Assembly: GCA_016709995.1 (NCBI GenBank)
Contig: JADJLQ010000006.1
Span: 1-64,000 of the forward strand
DNA length: 64,000 bases
From: Saprospiraceae bacterium
Lineage (GTDB): Bacteria; Bacteroidota; Bacteroidia; Chitinophagales; Saprospiraceae
Direction of reading: 5' to 3'
Positions 1-8,667 of this stretch are shown here, one piece after another. Within the stretch, counting starts at the first letter, position 1, and the number at the start of each line of letters is the position of its first letter. Both the position numbers and the translations under genes were made by a program. The notes below the pieces were generated by a model. It was not told the origin of the DNA. It searched no databases and worked only from the letters and a program-made list of their open reading frames with translations.

Positions 1-679
1 CCCCGTATTTTGGCAAATCGCAAAAGCATGTCTTTGTAACTTAGTATATCGGGACCACCAATATCGTAACTGTTATTGTATGTTTCGGTTTTACCAATGA
101 CACCAATTAAAAATTCTACTACGTTACGAATAGCGATGGGTTGACATTTTGTTTTTAGCCAACGCGGTGCAATCATAAAAGGTAATTTCTCCACTAAATC
201 ACGAATGATTTCAAAGGAAGCACTTCCTGATCCTACTATGATGCCGGCCTTTAAAGTAGTGAGGGCAAAATCAGAACCTGATAAAACGGTTTCCACATGC
301 TTTCGCGATGACAAATGTTTTGATAATTCGTCAGCGTTGCTGATCCCACTGAGGTAAATAACCTGTTTGACATTTGTCTGTTCAATGCGATTTTTTAAAA
401 TTAGTGGCACATATTTCCTCCATGTTTTCAAAGTCCCCGATTTGCGTAGACATAGAGTGGATGAGGTAATATGCTACATCGATATCATTGGGAATATACT
501 GTAAGCTCTCCTTGTTTAAAATCTACATCAATGACGGAGAGCTTGGAGGTTAAATAATTTTTCTTATTAAATCTGATTTTATCTCTGACACAACATATTA
601 CCTCGTGCCCGTTTTCCAACAAAACAGGCAATAATCTTTGTGCAATGTATCCGGTGACCCCCGTAAGTAAAATTTTCAT
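1..679 (-). pseudogene. NAD(P)H-binding atypical SDR, frameshifted and cut by window edge
   Basis: An extended-SDR/NmrA-like protein with a Rossmann motif (TGVTGYIAQ) directly after the start. The protein runs through three reading frames. Frame 1 ends near 485; frame 2 carries IDVAYYLIHSMS, typical of the SDR branch fused to DUF2867 domains; frame 3 carries VIYLSGIS and FALTTLKAGIIVGSGS and runs off the left edge. Adding one base to the A-run at 518-521 and removing one from the T-run at 391-396 (plus-strand view) restores one continuous protein. The ATG at 677-679 was chosen over an upstream TTG because it begins directly at the Rossmann strand. The enzyme class is NAD(P)-dependent reductase or epimerase with unknown substrate. 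It may be a true pseudogene or carry homopolymer read errors. Confidence 0.75.
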
Positions 680-876
680 AAAAATTTTTTTCAATCCCTT
701 TTTCTAAATCAATAATTCTGTAATCAAATTTTTATGGAAGTTGATTTATGATTAAACTGGTGTAATAGCAAGTGCGCCCAACCTCCTCCGTGATGTTTGA
801 AAATATTTGAACTCTTTAACATTCCTAAATTCTTTCATTCAATTTAGTTTTAAATAATAAAATGGCATCATTGATT

Positions 877-1575
877 TTATACTTTTAAAGTAGATATTCC
901 ACCATCTACGTGCATAATTTGTCCGGTGATCCACCCAGCTTTTGATGAAAGTAAAAATTCCACCATGTTGACGATATCCTCCGTAGTGCCGATTCTTTTT
1001 AGCGGGTGGCGCTGAGCATTAGATTCTCTTTTCTGATCACTATTTAATAATGACGCTGCCAATGGAGTGTCGGTGAGTGAGGGGGCTATACAATTTACTC
1101 TGATACGGGGAGCATATTCAGCTGCCAATGCTTTTGTCAGACCTTCGATCGCGCCTTTGGATGCAGACACTTGTGAATGAAACTGCAAACCGGTTTGGAC
1201 TGCAAAGGTGGAGAATAATATAATGGCTGCATTATCACTGATTTTTAATTTTGGTGCAACCGCTTGTATGACCTTAATGGCTCCTACGACTTGCAGTTGG
1301 TAGTCATTTAAAAAATCAGCAGGTTTAATTCTTTCAAATGGTCGCAGGTTGATGCTGCCGGGGCAGTAAATAAGACCGTTTAAGGTATCGGGTAAAAATC
1401 AAGCACCATGCTTTCATCTAACACATTTAATGGGTAATAATGAAGAAGCGGATTGTCAGCATGGATTTCATTTTTTATGATAAGTTCCATACACCTGATG
1501 ACCGTCATCTGCCAATTTCAAAGCAAGTGCTTTACCTATTCCTGAAGATGCACCGATGATTAAATAGTTAGACAT
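877..1575 (-). pseudogene. Short-chain dehydrogenase/reductase, two frameshifts
   Basis: A classical SDR of about 230 residues. The N-terminus has the glycine motif GASSGIGKALAL; the C-terminal half has SASKGAIEGLTKALAAEYAP, RVNCIAPSLTDTPL and GWITGQIMHVDGG, the usual catalytic helix and end signature. The catalytic position reads QVSASK, so the expected Tyr of YxxxK is replaced by Val. The frame breaks twice; one base removed at the T-run 1471-1476 and one added at the A-run 1394-1398 join NEIHADNPLLHYYPLNVL and LPDTLNGLIYCPGSINLRP into a continuous protein. It lies head-to-tail with the SDR at the left edge, and paired SDRs of this kind often sit together. Either a decayed gene or a sequence error; the missing Tyr argues for atypical or absent activity. 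Confidence 0.75.
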
Positions 1576-2360
1576 GTAGTATGTACCTTGTATAGTTCAT
1601 CAGCTGCAACAAATAAATGGCTGTTTTGTTAATTAATTATCTTCATTCGTAAAATATACCCAATCCCAATCTGGAATAAAGGTTTGGATCATATAGTTGC
1701 AACTAACTGATTATTAACTACATATAAAGAAGGATGGGACAATATCGCGCAATACTCTCCGTATTAAATCGATTGGAGTTTTGGCATCATGTTGGAGGAG
1801 TGTTAGTATTTATTAATTTTTTGATTTATTCTAACTCTGTTCTTTTAACGATATGAATTCCGCCGATGCTGTATGCATAGATAGGAATAGGAGTGCCATG
1901 TAGATAAAAATTACCTTTTTGGAAAGGTGTAATTCTTTAAGAAAGATGTCCTATTGGTTTGTCAGCGAGTTCAATAAAGTCAAACACAATTGTTGGTTAT
2001 TTTGTCCCAGTTCCCTCGAAAGGGCGACAGATTTTGCTTTGCAACAGGATTTTGGGAAATGGTTCTTCAGTTTCAAAAACATAACCTTTTTAATTAGGGC
2101 CAACGCTGCCGGAGCAGGATAGTTGATTTTCATTTTTTTGTTGCGACGGCTGATTATTTATAGGCATCATTATTCCATAAATAACGTGTCCCTGTCTCTA
2201 CCTTTTGATTTTTGGGTGGTACTTTTCACCTTTTTTTCCCAAAGAGGTTGTCACAGTCCCATAATTTATAGTTGTACAGTGGTAATCAGTACCCGAAGTT
2301 TGTTATGATTAAGATCACCCATGCAGCAATGCTCATTCGATAAATTGAACAACTTCATTT
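1576..2360. other. 785-bp gap with no convincing gene
   Basis: AT-rich stretch between the SDR start and the VOC stop. Several 60-70 codon open frames exist on both strands but none matches a family I recognise, and stop codons in the remaining frames occur at about the density expected by chance. No tRNA-like or strong hairpin structure was seen. Confidence 0.5.
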
Positions 2361-2789
2361 TCAAACAGGCTCCCATAGTTCGATCTTATTGCCCTGGGTG
2401 TCCATGATATGTACAAATTTGCCATAGTCGTAAGTCACCATATCGTCCAGTATGGTTACGCCGTTTTCTTTGAGCTTGTCTAGCAGTCCTTCTATATTCT
2501 GCACCCGGTAATTAATCATAAACTCCTTTTTTGAAGGAGCGAAATAGTCACTGCCTGTTTTAAAAGGGCTCCACTGAAGCGTGTTTATCTCTTCAGGTTT
2601 GTCGATATTTCGGGAATCAAAACTCGAGGCACCCCATTCATTGATTTCAAGTCCCAGATTTTTGCTATACCATTCTTTCGTTTCCTGCGGATTGTCGGTA
2701 AAAAAGAAAATGCCACCAATGCCTGTCACCTTTGGGGTAGAGTCAGCAGGTGGAGTATCTTGGTCAGAGGTGTTATTTTGTTTTTCCAT
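2361..2789 (-). CDS. VOC family (glyoxalase/bleomycin-resistance fold) protein
   Basis: 142 residues, a single vicinal-oxygen-chelate module. It shares with the next gene the pattern VTGIGGIFF near the start, WSPF, a central MINYRV, a GVT segment, YDYGKF, and a C-terminal GNKIELWEP. The last Glu of that strand is a usual metal ligand in the fold. The first 20 residues are polar and disordered-looking (NNTSDQDTPPADSTPK) with no signal peptide, unlike its neighbour. Sixty bases separate it from the upstream paralog on the same strand, so the two are probably co-transcribed and arose by duplication. The substrate cannot be told from sequence. Confidence 0.85.
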   Translation of the reverse strand: MEKQNNTSDQDTPPADSTPKVTGIGGIFFFTDNPQETKEWYSKNLGLEINEWGASSFDSRNIDKPEEINTLQWSPFKTGSDYFAPSKKEFMINYRVQNIEGLLDKLKENGVTILDDMVTYDYGKFVHIMDTQGNKIELWEPV

Positions 2790-2849
2790 AATGAAAAGTT
2801 TTTAGTCATCGACTCACTAAAAGTAAGCAGAAGGGGGAGGAGATCAAAA

Positions 2850-3377
2850 TTATTTTGTGGTCTTAGCGCCGATCTGCTCACCGAGCTTTTCAAATTCAAT
2901 ATCGTTTGGCTCCCATAATTCAATTTTGTTGCCCTCCGGGTCTAAGATATGGACAAATTTGCCATATTCATATGATTCAATGGTGTCAACCACGGTTACT
3001 CCGCTTTTTTTCAGTTCTTCTATCAGTGCTTCTACGTTTTCAACCCTGTAATTAATCATAAAGTCTTTGGTGGACGGTTCAAAATACCTGGTTTTTTCGT
3101 TAAAAGGACTCCATTGAGTAAAGCCTTTTTTGGAAGTGTCACTGCCTTGTCTCCACTCGAAAACGGCCCCATACTCATTCGTATTGAGCCCAAGATGGGT
3201 GGCATACCAGGCCCGCATAGCTTTTGGATCTTTGCACTTAAAGAATATACCTCCGATGCCGGTTACTTTTTTTATTGATTGCTGACTATTAACACTTTTT
3301 GTGGTGACTGATTTAAATGCGAAACCCAGCACGAAGGTCACCGCAAAAGCAAAAAATAATAATATTATCTTTTTCAT
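2850..3377 (-). CDS. VOC family protein with N-terminal export signal
   Basis: 175 residues. Residues 1-25 form a Lys-initiated hydrophobic segment (MKKIILLFFAFAVTFVLGFAF), so the protein is probably exported or membrane-anchored, which is unusual for the VOC fold. The VOC module follows from about residue 38: KVTGIGGIFFK, FTQWSPF, DFMINYRVENVEAL, YEYGKFVHILDPEGNKIELWEP. It is closest to the adjacent 142-residue gene and to a third paralog at 55.6 kb. A short acidic and lysine-containing tail follows the last beta strand. Probably a periplasmic dioxygenase- or glyoxalase-like enzyme or a binding protein; the activity is unknown. Confidence 0.85.
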   Translation of the reverse strand: MKKIILLFFAFAVTFVLGFAFKSVTTKSVNSQQSIKKVTGIGGIFFKCKDPKAMRAWYATHLGLNTNEYGAVFEWRQGSDTSKKGFTQWSPFNEKTRYFEPSTKDFMINYRVENVEALIEELKKSGVTVVDTIESYEYGKFVHILDPEGNKIELWEPNDIEFEKLGEQIGAKTTK

Positions 3378-3439
3378 GGTAAGTAAGATATTGTTTTTGT
3401 GAGTATGGTCATTTTCATTTAAAAAAACGTTTTTGGAAA

Positions 3440-3637
3440 TTATTCAGCGGTGAATAGTACTTTGTCACATTTGCATATTATTAAAGCAACTACCTTTTCA
3501 AGGGAGTCTCTATGTACTTTTGAGTTTTCATCGCCTTTATGCTGTATATAAAAATCCGCAGAAAAAAAGCGCAGGTCACTCCAATTTAGTCTTTCAGTAT
3601 AAGAAGTATCACTAATTAGTTTTAGGCTGACTATCAT
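3440..3637 (-). CDS. Hypothetical 65-residue protein
   Basis: An ATG-started open frame with mixed, protein-like composition (SDLRFFSADFYIQHKGDENSKVHRDSLEKVVALI) and a CKC motif near the end. No family is recognised and no clear ribosome-binding site is present. It could be a real small gene, or the remnant of a longer one, since the region upstream is full of stops in all frames. Confidence 0.3.
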   Translation of the reverse strand: MIVSLKLISDTSYTERLNWSDLRFFSADFYIQHKGDENSKVHRDSLEKVVALIICKCDKVLFTAE

Positions 3638-3692
3638 GGTGGAGTCAAATTTAATTATTTCACTAATTTTGTTTTGATTTGTTTATAAAAGA

Positions 3693-3830
3693 TCAATCGG
3701 CATTAATTCCATTTTGCTTTTGTATTAAATCCTCTTGAAAAGTGAATGTCATTAAAAAACAAACATATTCCTTTGGAATTTCAAAGTGTAAGCCTTCTGG
3801 TTTATTCGTTAATTTAAGAATCATTATCAT
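3693..3830 (-). CDS. Possible 45-residue ORF overlapping DUF4386 stop
   Basis: Starts at ATG 3828-3830, overlapping the end of the DUF4386 gene by 17 nt, and reads as a compact protein-like sequence (LTNKPEGLHFEIPKEYVCFL, then TFQEDLIQKQNGINAD). The overlap and composition suggest translational coupling, but no homolog is recognised. It may equally be a chance frame. Confidence 0.25.
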   Translation of the reverse strand: MIMILKLTNKPEGLHFEIPKEYVCFLMTFTFQEDLIQKQNGINAD

Positions 3831-4511
3831 TTGAACTTAATTTTATTCCTCTTACAATAAGCCAAATACAGAATATCCATTCTCCGATTGCACTCGGAAT
3901 AATAATAGCAGGATAAATATACTTTACAAGTAATGGGAATTGGAACCAAACAATACTATTCAATATATAACATATACCTCCAATAAAAAGCAGTACTCCT
4001 AAATACCTTGGAAATATTTCAGCTATATAAAGCAAATATCCAAGAAGTAGGAGATGGATTCCAAAAAATAAAAGGCAAATATTATAACCCACTCCATGCA
4101 TTTTGATCGAAAACAAGGCGAATGCATCAAGTTGGTCTGTATTAAAAGCATTTAAGTAATCCTGGTTGCTTAAGAATGATATGGCAGCATAATGGCTCAA
4201 GGCTGTGATTGACAGGATGGTGATACTTGTCAATCTAAATGCAAAGACAATAAAGATAAATTCTTGCTTGTGTCATTCAACAATATATAAAGAATGGTCG
4301 CCACACCCACATCGCAGACAAGCATGAGTAACTCACTGATAAAACCGAATCTATACCAGTACTCAGAAGCAAGAATGTTTTTTGCAGTAACATGGGCATT
4401 TCCGTAATCAACTAAATGGTCTCGCACAAAGATTTGAGCAATTAATCCAAAAATTACAATAAGTAAATAAAGGATACCTGCCGTTCTTGCAAGCTTAATT
4501 TTTGATTTCAT
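3814..4511 (-). pseudogene. DUF4386 family membrane protein, one frameshift
   Basis: A multi-pass membrane protein of about 230 residues that I assign to DUF4386. The N-terminal part (KIKLARTAGILYLLIVIFGLIAQI, VRDHLVDYGNAHVTAKNILASEYWYRFGF) has the family start, and the C-terminal part (FALFSIKMHGVGYNICLLFFG, EIFPRYLGVLLFIGGICYI) has the typical later helices. The frame breaks at 4243-4245: adding one base to that A-run (plus strand) makes NLSLLSFAFRLTSITILS continuous. Proteins of this family are small membrane proteins with no assigned biochemical role. The one-base nature of the break fits a sequencing error as well as recent inactivation. Confidence 0.75.
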
Positions 4512-4788
4512 ATTAATTTATAATGACAACGCGATACCTGTACCGATATTTTCGGGAATGGTCAGACCCCGAACTGCTAAACAACACCTTTATGGGGCAT
4601 AACCGATTGTTTTCATTTTTCAGCATTTTATTAGTATTAAATTTAATAATTTTTTATCATAAAATGAAATGCTTTATTATAGGTGACTTGAGCAGTATCT
4701 TCACCTATTATTTTCTTAATTGTGTCTCAACAATTACATATCCTTTCTCGCTAAAAGTATATTCAGCCTTTGGAACAGTTTGCCGACT

Positions 4789-5679
4789 TCAATTTTTATA
4801 TTTTTCTAAATATCCACTTTCTGTTAAAAACCTATTGTAATTATCTATATTTAAAATATGGTTCACAGCTAGTTTTTTGTCTTCGGCTTTATCAAAATAT
4901 GCTTTTACAATTTCATAGCCTATCCAATACCCCAAATCATTGGGGCGATTATCTTTTCCACTGGTACCATATAGCCAATCCTGCATATCCTCTTTATACA
5001 TCCGTTTTACAAACTCCGTGCATAAATCAGCTCTACGTTCATTGCCATATTTATTTGCTTCCTTGTTTCCCTTAATTCCAGTAACCAATTCTGCAATAAA
5101 GTCAGCCGATCCCTCCAGTATAGATTGTTGCAATAAATTAGTTTTACCATCCTCAGGCCAATGCTGCTGAAAGTGAATCGATTCGTGAATAACCAACTCC
5201 GGAAGAAGCTCTAAACTTGTCAATTTTTCAACTCCAATTATAAGCCCATCTTCTGAAGTAGTACCCCCGCTATTATATCTACCGACTACAAAATAAACAG
5301 GTGGGTACACAGCATAGGGATACCAATATTCTAAAGCATAAAAGTAAGGTTTGATCAACTTTTCCTGTTCCTTGATCTTAACTTCTATCCCTCTCATTTC
5401 TTCATATGCTTGCTTTCTGCTTTTAACCATATTTAGCAATGAATCTGCACTGATTATTCTGTTAGGGATAAAACCTTTAAGTCCGGTTGTTCCATTTTTA
5501 ATATATTGCTCAAATGGATTCTCTCTTGAAATTTCAATGGAATCAAATGCTTTCCAAAAATTTTCAATGTCGGTGATTACAAATTTGGCTTCTTGTGGGT
5601 CGCGGGGAAAAGCATGGTCTTGTCCAAAAATTTTTAAAAAACAAGCGATTGTTAAAAAAAGAGTTAATATTTTACTCAT
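4789..5679 (-). CDS. Putative Zn-dependent metalloprotease, DUF2268-like, secreted
   Basis: 296 residues. A signal peptide (MSKILTLFLTIACFLKIFGQ) indicates export. The zinc-binding motif HESIH is at 165-169 and a downstream Glu in EGSADF (189) is a candidate third ligand, the arrangement seen in the DUF2268/GldB-like predicted protease group. The region before it (LIIGVEKL, LELLPELVIHE) also matches the family layout. The length suits a single catalytic domain. Substrate unknown. The coding sequence is AT-rich and flanked by poorly coding DNA, suggesting an accessory gene. The stop is followed by 24 further in-frame sense codons, so a slightly longer ancestral protein is possible. Confidence 0.75.
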   Translation of the reverse strand: MSKILTLFLTIACFLKIFGQDHAFPRDPQEAKFVITDIENFWKAFDSIEISRENPFEQYIKNGTTGLKGFIPNRIISADSLLNMVKSRKQAYEEMRGIEVKIKEQEKLIKPYFYALEYWYPYAVYPPVYFVVGRYNSGGTTSEDGLIIGVEKLTSLELLPELVIHESIHFQQHWPEDGKTNLLQQSILEGSADFIAELVTGIKGNKEANKYGNERRADLCTEFVKRMYKEDMQDWLYGTSGKDNRPNDLGYWIGYEIVKAYFDKAEDKKLAVNHILNIDNYNRFLTESGYLEKYKN

Positions 5680-5809
5680 CGCATCTTTGTTTTAGACTAC
5701 AGCACATCCGTAAAAAATTTAGTGCAGCTTAAATGATACCAAAGATAATTATATTTTTGACGCGTTTTTGGCAAATAAATTATGTTTCATAGCTAATTAA
5801 CCAAGGGTA

Positions 5810-5840
5810 TGCCAGGTCGCTCTTTCAGCACGACCTGGCA
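5810..5840. terminator. 10-bp perfect hairpin downstream of the AraC gene
   Basis: TGCCAGGTCG at 5810-5819 pairs perfectly with CGACCTGGCA at 5831-5840 around an 11-nt loop. It lies between the stop of the AraC-type gene and the start of the DUF2268 gene, both on the minus strand. No T-run follows, so it is either a non-canonical terminator or a palindromic repeat. Confidence 0.5.
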
Positions 5841-5927
5841 GGGGATTTAGTTTATACACTGAATGATTTTCACCAGGATTAATCCTTTATGAGATAGCAT
5901 GTGCCGGCAATAAAATGTTCGGATTGA

Positions 5928-6806
5928 TCACACTTCTCCCCTGGCAAACCCAACAGTTTCTCTATATAACAGTGGTGAAACATCGGCATTTGTTTTAAAG
6001 AACCGGCTAAAATAATATTCATCCTTATAACCTAATTCGTAGGCAATTTGCTTCACCGATTTGCTGGTAAGATACAATTCGCGTTTTGCCTCTATGATGA
6101 TACGCTCTGCGATGAGTTCGGTGAGTGTTTTGTTGAAATAGGTTTTGGTGATTTTTGCCAATGCTTTTGCCGAAATATTTAATGCATCTGCATATTCACT
6201 GGCCGAATGTTTGGTTTTAAAGTCCTTTTCAATCGTATCCTTCAAGGTTTGGAGGATGAATGGTTCCTGAAGATTTTCAACAGCCTGTTTTGCTTGAGGT
6301 TGCTGGGCCGTTTTTAAACGTACTGCCGTGATCAAAAATATTTTCAGGTAGGAAACCAATAGCTCATATTGCGCCAAATCAGGATTTTGCATCTCCACTT
6401 TCATTTGTTCAATCAAAGTACTAAAGGTGTTAGATGCGGTGGGATCTACGGAAATAAATGGTGGATGATAGATATTATTAAAGAGCACGCCGTGGCATGC
6501 AACTTCTTTGTGATGCTTATGTATACAAAAAAAGTCAGGGTGAAAATTTAAGACCATCCCGCTCATGCCATCTTTTGGCGAAAACATAAATGGTTGATAG
6601 GGCACGAACGAAAACAAGGTATGCTCCACAAAATCAAATTCCGAAAAATCAACCTTTGCTTTTCCACTTCCCTGTTGGACCAAGATAAGTGAATAGTAAG
6701 GCAGCCTTTGTACCTGGTCGAAAGCAGCGCCATCATCAAATGAGAACAGTTTAAAGGCCAGGCTGCCGTTTTGCGGATTGACTAATGTAAGGGTGTATTG
6801 ATTCAT
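5928..6806 (-). CDS. AraC family transcriptional regulator
   Basis: 292 residues from the ATG at 6804-6806 (a GTG directly upstream is the alternative). The N-terminal half is a cupin-like sensing domain (QRLPYYSLILVQQGSGKAKVDF, HPDFFCIHKHHKEV). The C-terminal 100 residues hold the double helix-turn-helix of the AraC/XylS family: HSASEYADALNISAKALAK, then VKQIAYELGYKDEYYFSRFF ending near PLLYRE. It lies about 110 bp downstream of a same-strand four-gene redox/detoxification cluster and is the best candidate for its regulator, though that is inference from position. The two His in the sensor domain could bind a ligand or metal; the effector is unknown. Confidence 0.9.
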   Translation of the reverse strand: MNQYTLTLVNPQNGSLAFKLFSFDDGAAFDQVQRLPYYSLILVQQGSGKAKVDFSEFDFVEHTLFSFVPYQPFMFSPKDGMSGMVLNFHPDFFCIHKHHKEVACHGVLFNNIYHPPFISVDPTASNTFSTLIEQMKVEMQNPDLAQYELLVSYLKIFLITAVRLKTAQQPQAKQAVENLQEPFILQTLKDTIEKDFKTKHSASEYADALNISAKALAKITKTYFNKTLTELIAERIIIEAKRELYLTSKSVKQIAYELGYKDEYYFSRFFKTNADVSPLLYRETVGFARGEV

Positions 6807-6916
6807 CACAATTGTTTCTACGGATAATTAGTATATAAGACAGCCATGGTAGCTTAAATGTTTTTGTAAACAGTTATTTTTTTCATTGTATAGGAAATCC
6901 TGCGGTGGTCGCAAAC

Positions 6917-7543
6917 CTATTGATCATTTAATTTCATTTTCAACGACTTTACTTCTGCTTCCAGTTTCGCAATGTGATTTCGTTGCCCTTCAAAAGCTTC
7001 TTCAATTTCCTGTACCGTGTATCGTGGGGTGATATGCTGCGGACAATTCCAATCATATGCTTCTATATGAAACACCATCATTCGTTCTGGCTTGAATGTA
7101 TAATCCTTCGGATCAAGTAATTCATACAACGAAGGATCGTCTTTTAATTCTACTACTTCTGCCCTGGCTAATATTTTTAGCCGGGCTCTTGCAGGGTAAT
7201 CCACCATTATCAGGGCCACATTATGATTGGTTGAAATATTACCAACCGTAATGTATTGCATGTTTCCGCGAAAATCTATAATACCTATCCTTTTTTCGTC
7301 CAGTACTTTGATAAACCCTCTCGGGCCGCCGCGATGCTGGAGGTAAGGGAAATTATTTTCACCTATACTGGCCATATAAAAACTATCCCGATCTGCAATG
7401 TAATCCATTTCGTTTTTTGTTAAACCCTCCAGATAGTTAGCCTTTTCCATTCTTGCATAACCGGACCGGCTGCCTGCCTTTTCCTGCATTGCTTTTACTG
7501 CATCGGTAAATGCTAGGGTTGCAAAATTTTTTGCCATGGCCAT
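6917..7543 (-). CDS. Pyridoxamine 5'-phosphate oxidase-related flavoprotein
   Basis: 208 residues with the split-barrel FMN-binding fold of the PNPOx-like superfamily: IADRDSFYMASIGENNFPYLQHRGGPRGFIKVLDEKRIGIIDFRGN, then NISTNHNVALIMVDYPARARLKILARAEVV. The C-terminus (WNCPQHITPRYT followed by a short coiled coil of Glu and Lys) matches the group annotated as pyridoxamine oxidase family, usually not true PdxH. Its ATG overlaps the stop of the upstream DUF1348 gene by one base (TAATG), implying translational coupling. The likely role is FMN- or F420-type reduction of small toxic or oxidised molecules; the substrate is not predictable. Confidence 0.88.
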   Translation of the reverse strand: MAMAKNFATLAFTDAVKAMQEKAGSRSGYARMEKANYLEGLTKNEMDYIADRDSFYMASIGENNFPYLQHRGGPRGFIKVLDEKRIGIIDFRGNMQYITVGNISTNHNVALIMVDYPARARLKILARAEVVELKDDPSLYELLDPKDYTFKPERMMVFHIEAYDWNCPQHITPRYTVQEIEEAFEGQRNHIAKLEAEVKSLKMKLNDQ

Positions 7544-7956
7544 TATTTTAATTTTCTATCGGTTTCTGCTATTTCTAAATCATTGATGCTGGCAAATCTT
7601 TTGGCCATATATCCATGATCATCAAACTCCCAGTTCTCGTTTCCATAAGCACGAAACCACTGCCCCGCATGGTTTTGGTATTCATACTCAAATCTAACAG
7701 CAATTCGATGACCAGTATGTGCCCAATATTCTTTTTTCAGTGTATAGTTCAATTCCTTTTCCCATTTTTTGGTAAGAAATGAAACTATTTCTTCCCTTCC
7801 ATTAATGAATTGATTTCTATTTCTCCATTCGCTGTCAGCGGTGTAAGCTTTAGATACCCTGACCGGGTCTTTGCTGTTCCATGCGTCTTCCGCCATTTGG
7901 ATTTTTTGTTTGGCTGTTTCTTCCGTGAAAGGAGGCAGCGGATTTCGTTGTTCCAT
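7543..7956 (-). CDS. DUF1348 family, NTF2-like fold protein
   Basis: 137 residues, full length for DUF1348. Characteristic segments: PPFTEETAKQKIQMAEDAWN, YTADSEWRNRNQFINGREEI, FLTKKWEKELNY, IAVRFEYEYQNHAGQWFRAY and NENWEFDDHGYMAKRFASIN. The family adopts the cone-shaped NTF2/SnoaL fold used for hydrolases, isomerases or dehydratases of small molecules. It is the third gene of a tightly packed minus-strand cluster: 7 nt after the thioredoxin-like gene and overlapping the PNPOx-like gene. DUF1348 genes frequently sit near redox enzymes and AraC or TetR regulators; the exact reaction is unknown. Confidence 0.92.
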   Translation of the reverse strand: MEQRNPLPPFTEETAKQKIQMAEDAWNSKDPVRVSKAYTADSEWRNRNQFINGREEIVSFLTKKWEKELNYTLKKEYWAHTGHRIAVRFEYEYQNHAGQWFRAYGNENWEFDDHGYMAKRFASINDLEIAETDRKLK

Positions 7957-7963
7957 ATTTTAA

Positions 7964-8602
7964 TTAATTAAGTTGACCATTTGAAAAAAATTTATTGGCT
8001 CTACCCAGCAGGTTACGTACTTCCAATTCGAGGGATTTATGTTTGTCTTTTGCATACCACAAATGTAGTTGATTGGCATAACCAGGCGCTGTTTCGGGGT
8101 TAGATTTTAAGTCATTCACCAGCTTTTGAGCTGCACCGGGCCTGGGGCCCCAAATCCCTGTAGTATTAAAATGCCTGTCTAATTGTATTATTTTAGGAAT
8201 AGACCGTGCCCCATTCGTCAGATAAGCATTCATTAGTTCCGGATTTTGATCGCGGTACACCAGCTTCATTTCTATCTTTCCGTTACTGGCTTCGGCTACA
8301 GCATTGAATACCGGCAAATTCTGGGCAGCATCGCCACACCAATGCTCTGTAATGACCAGCCAATTCATCTTGTGTCTTAGACCTTTTAATTGATTTGTGA
8401 TATCCTCCGACAAGGTATAGGTCTTCTCCACCCGGTGCATCCTGCTTTGGTTGAGTTTGATATAGGCTCTAATAGTATCATCCGGGTTAGAATGAAGGTC
8501 TTCCAACATATTGATTTTGTATTGGTTGTAATCAATCCCTTGCAGGATATACTGGCCATAGTCTTGATTTATAAGATCTTGTTGTCTTAAGTATGCTTCC
8601 AT
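7964..8602 (-). CDS. Thioredoxin-like protein with a single active-site cysteine (WCGD)
   Basis: 212 residues. The central domain is thioredoxin-like: MNWLVITEHWCGDAAQNLPVF around residues 80-98, then IEMKLVYRDQNPELMNAYLTNGARSIPKII with the cis-Pro loop SIP. The active site is WCGD (Cys89), lacking the second Cys of CxxC, as in a Bacteroidota group annotated as thioredoxin family proteins. Dithiol reduction is therefore unlikely; a monothiol, glutathione-like or bacillithiol-like chemistry, or a structural role, is possible. The N-terminal 75 residues are helical. It begins the three-gene overlapping block with DUF1348 and the PNPOx-like gene. Confidence 0.85.
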   Translation of the reverse strand: MEAYLRQQDLINQDYGQYILQGIDYNQYKINMLEDLHSNPDDTIRAYIKLNQSRMHRVEKTYTLSEDITNQLKGLRHKMNWLVITEHWCGDAAQNLPVFNAVAEASNGKIEMKLVYRDQNPELMNAYLTNGARSIPKIIQLDRHFNTTGIWGPRPGAAQKLVNDLKSNPETAPGYANQLHLWYAKDKHKSLELEVRNLLGRANKFFSNGQLN

Positions 8603-8630
8603 AGGATTAGATTTTTTGAATGAAAAAAGA

Positions 8631-8658
8631 AAGCCAGAACCAACGCTGGCTTTTTTTT
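8631..8658. terminator. Bidirectional intrinsic terminator or attenuator
   Basis: AAGCCAG (8631-8637) pairs with CTGGCTT (8646-8652) around an 8-nt loop, with an A-rich tract before and a T8 run (8651-8658) after, so it can work in both directions. It lies between the AhpD-like gene and the thioredoxin-like gene, both minus strand, and could reduce read-through into the downstream three genes. Confidence 0.7.
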
Positions 8659-8667
8659 ATAGATTTA

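Noticed and set aside
1640..2320. A minus-strand frame in which TAA/TAG fall at places that would read as Gln, giving a plausible protein
   Set aside because: Stop frequency in that frame over ~230 codons is about what chance gives in AT-rich DNA, and no family or conserved motif supports it.
4714..4788. In-frame continuation of 24 codons after the DUF2268 stop (PKAEYTFSEKGYVIVETQLR)
   Set aside because: It vaguely resembles an HxlR-type regulator end, but is too short to assign and no frame joins it to a start.
4523..4840. 105-codon plus-strand frame
   Set aside because: Lies over the start region of DUF4386 and the end of the DUF2268 gene on the other strand, with no recognised domain.
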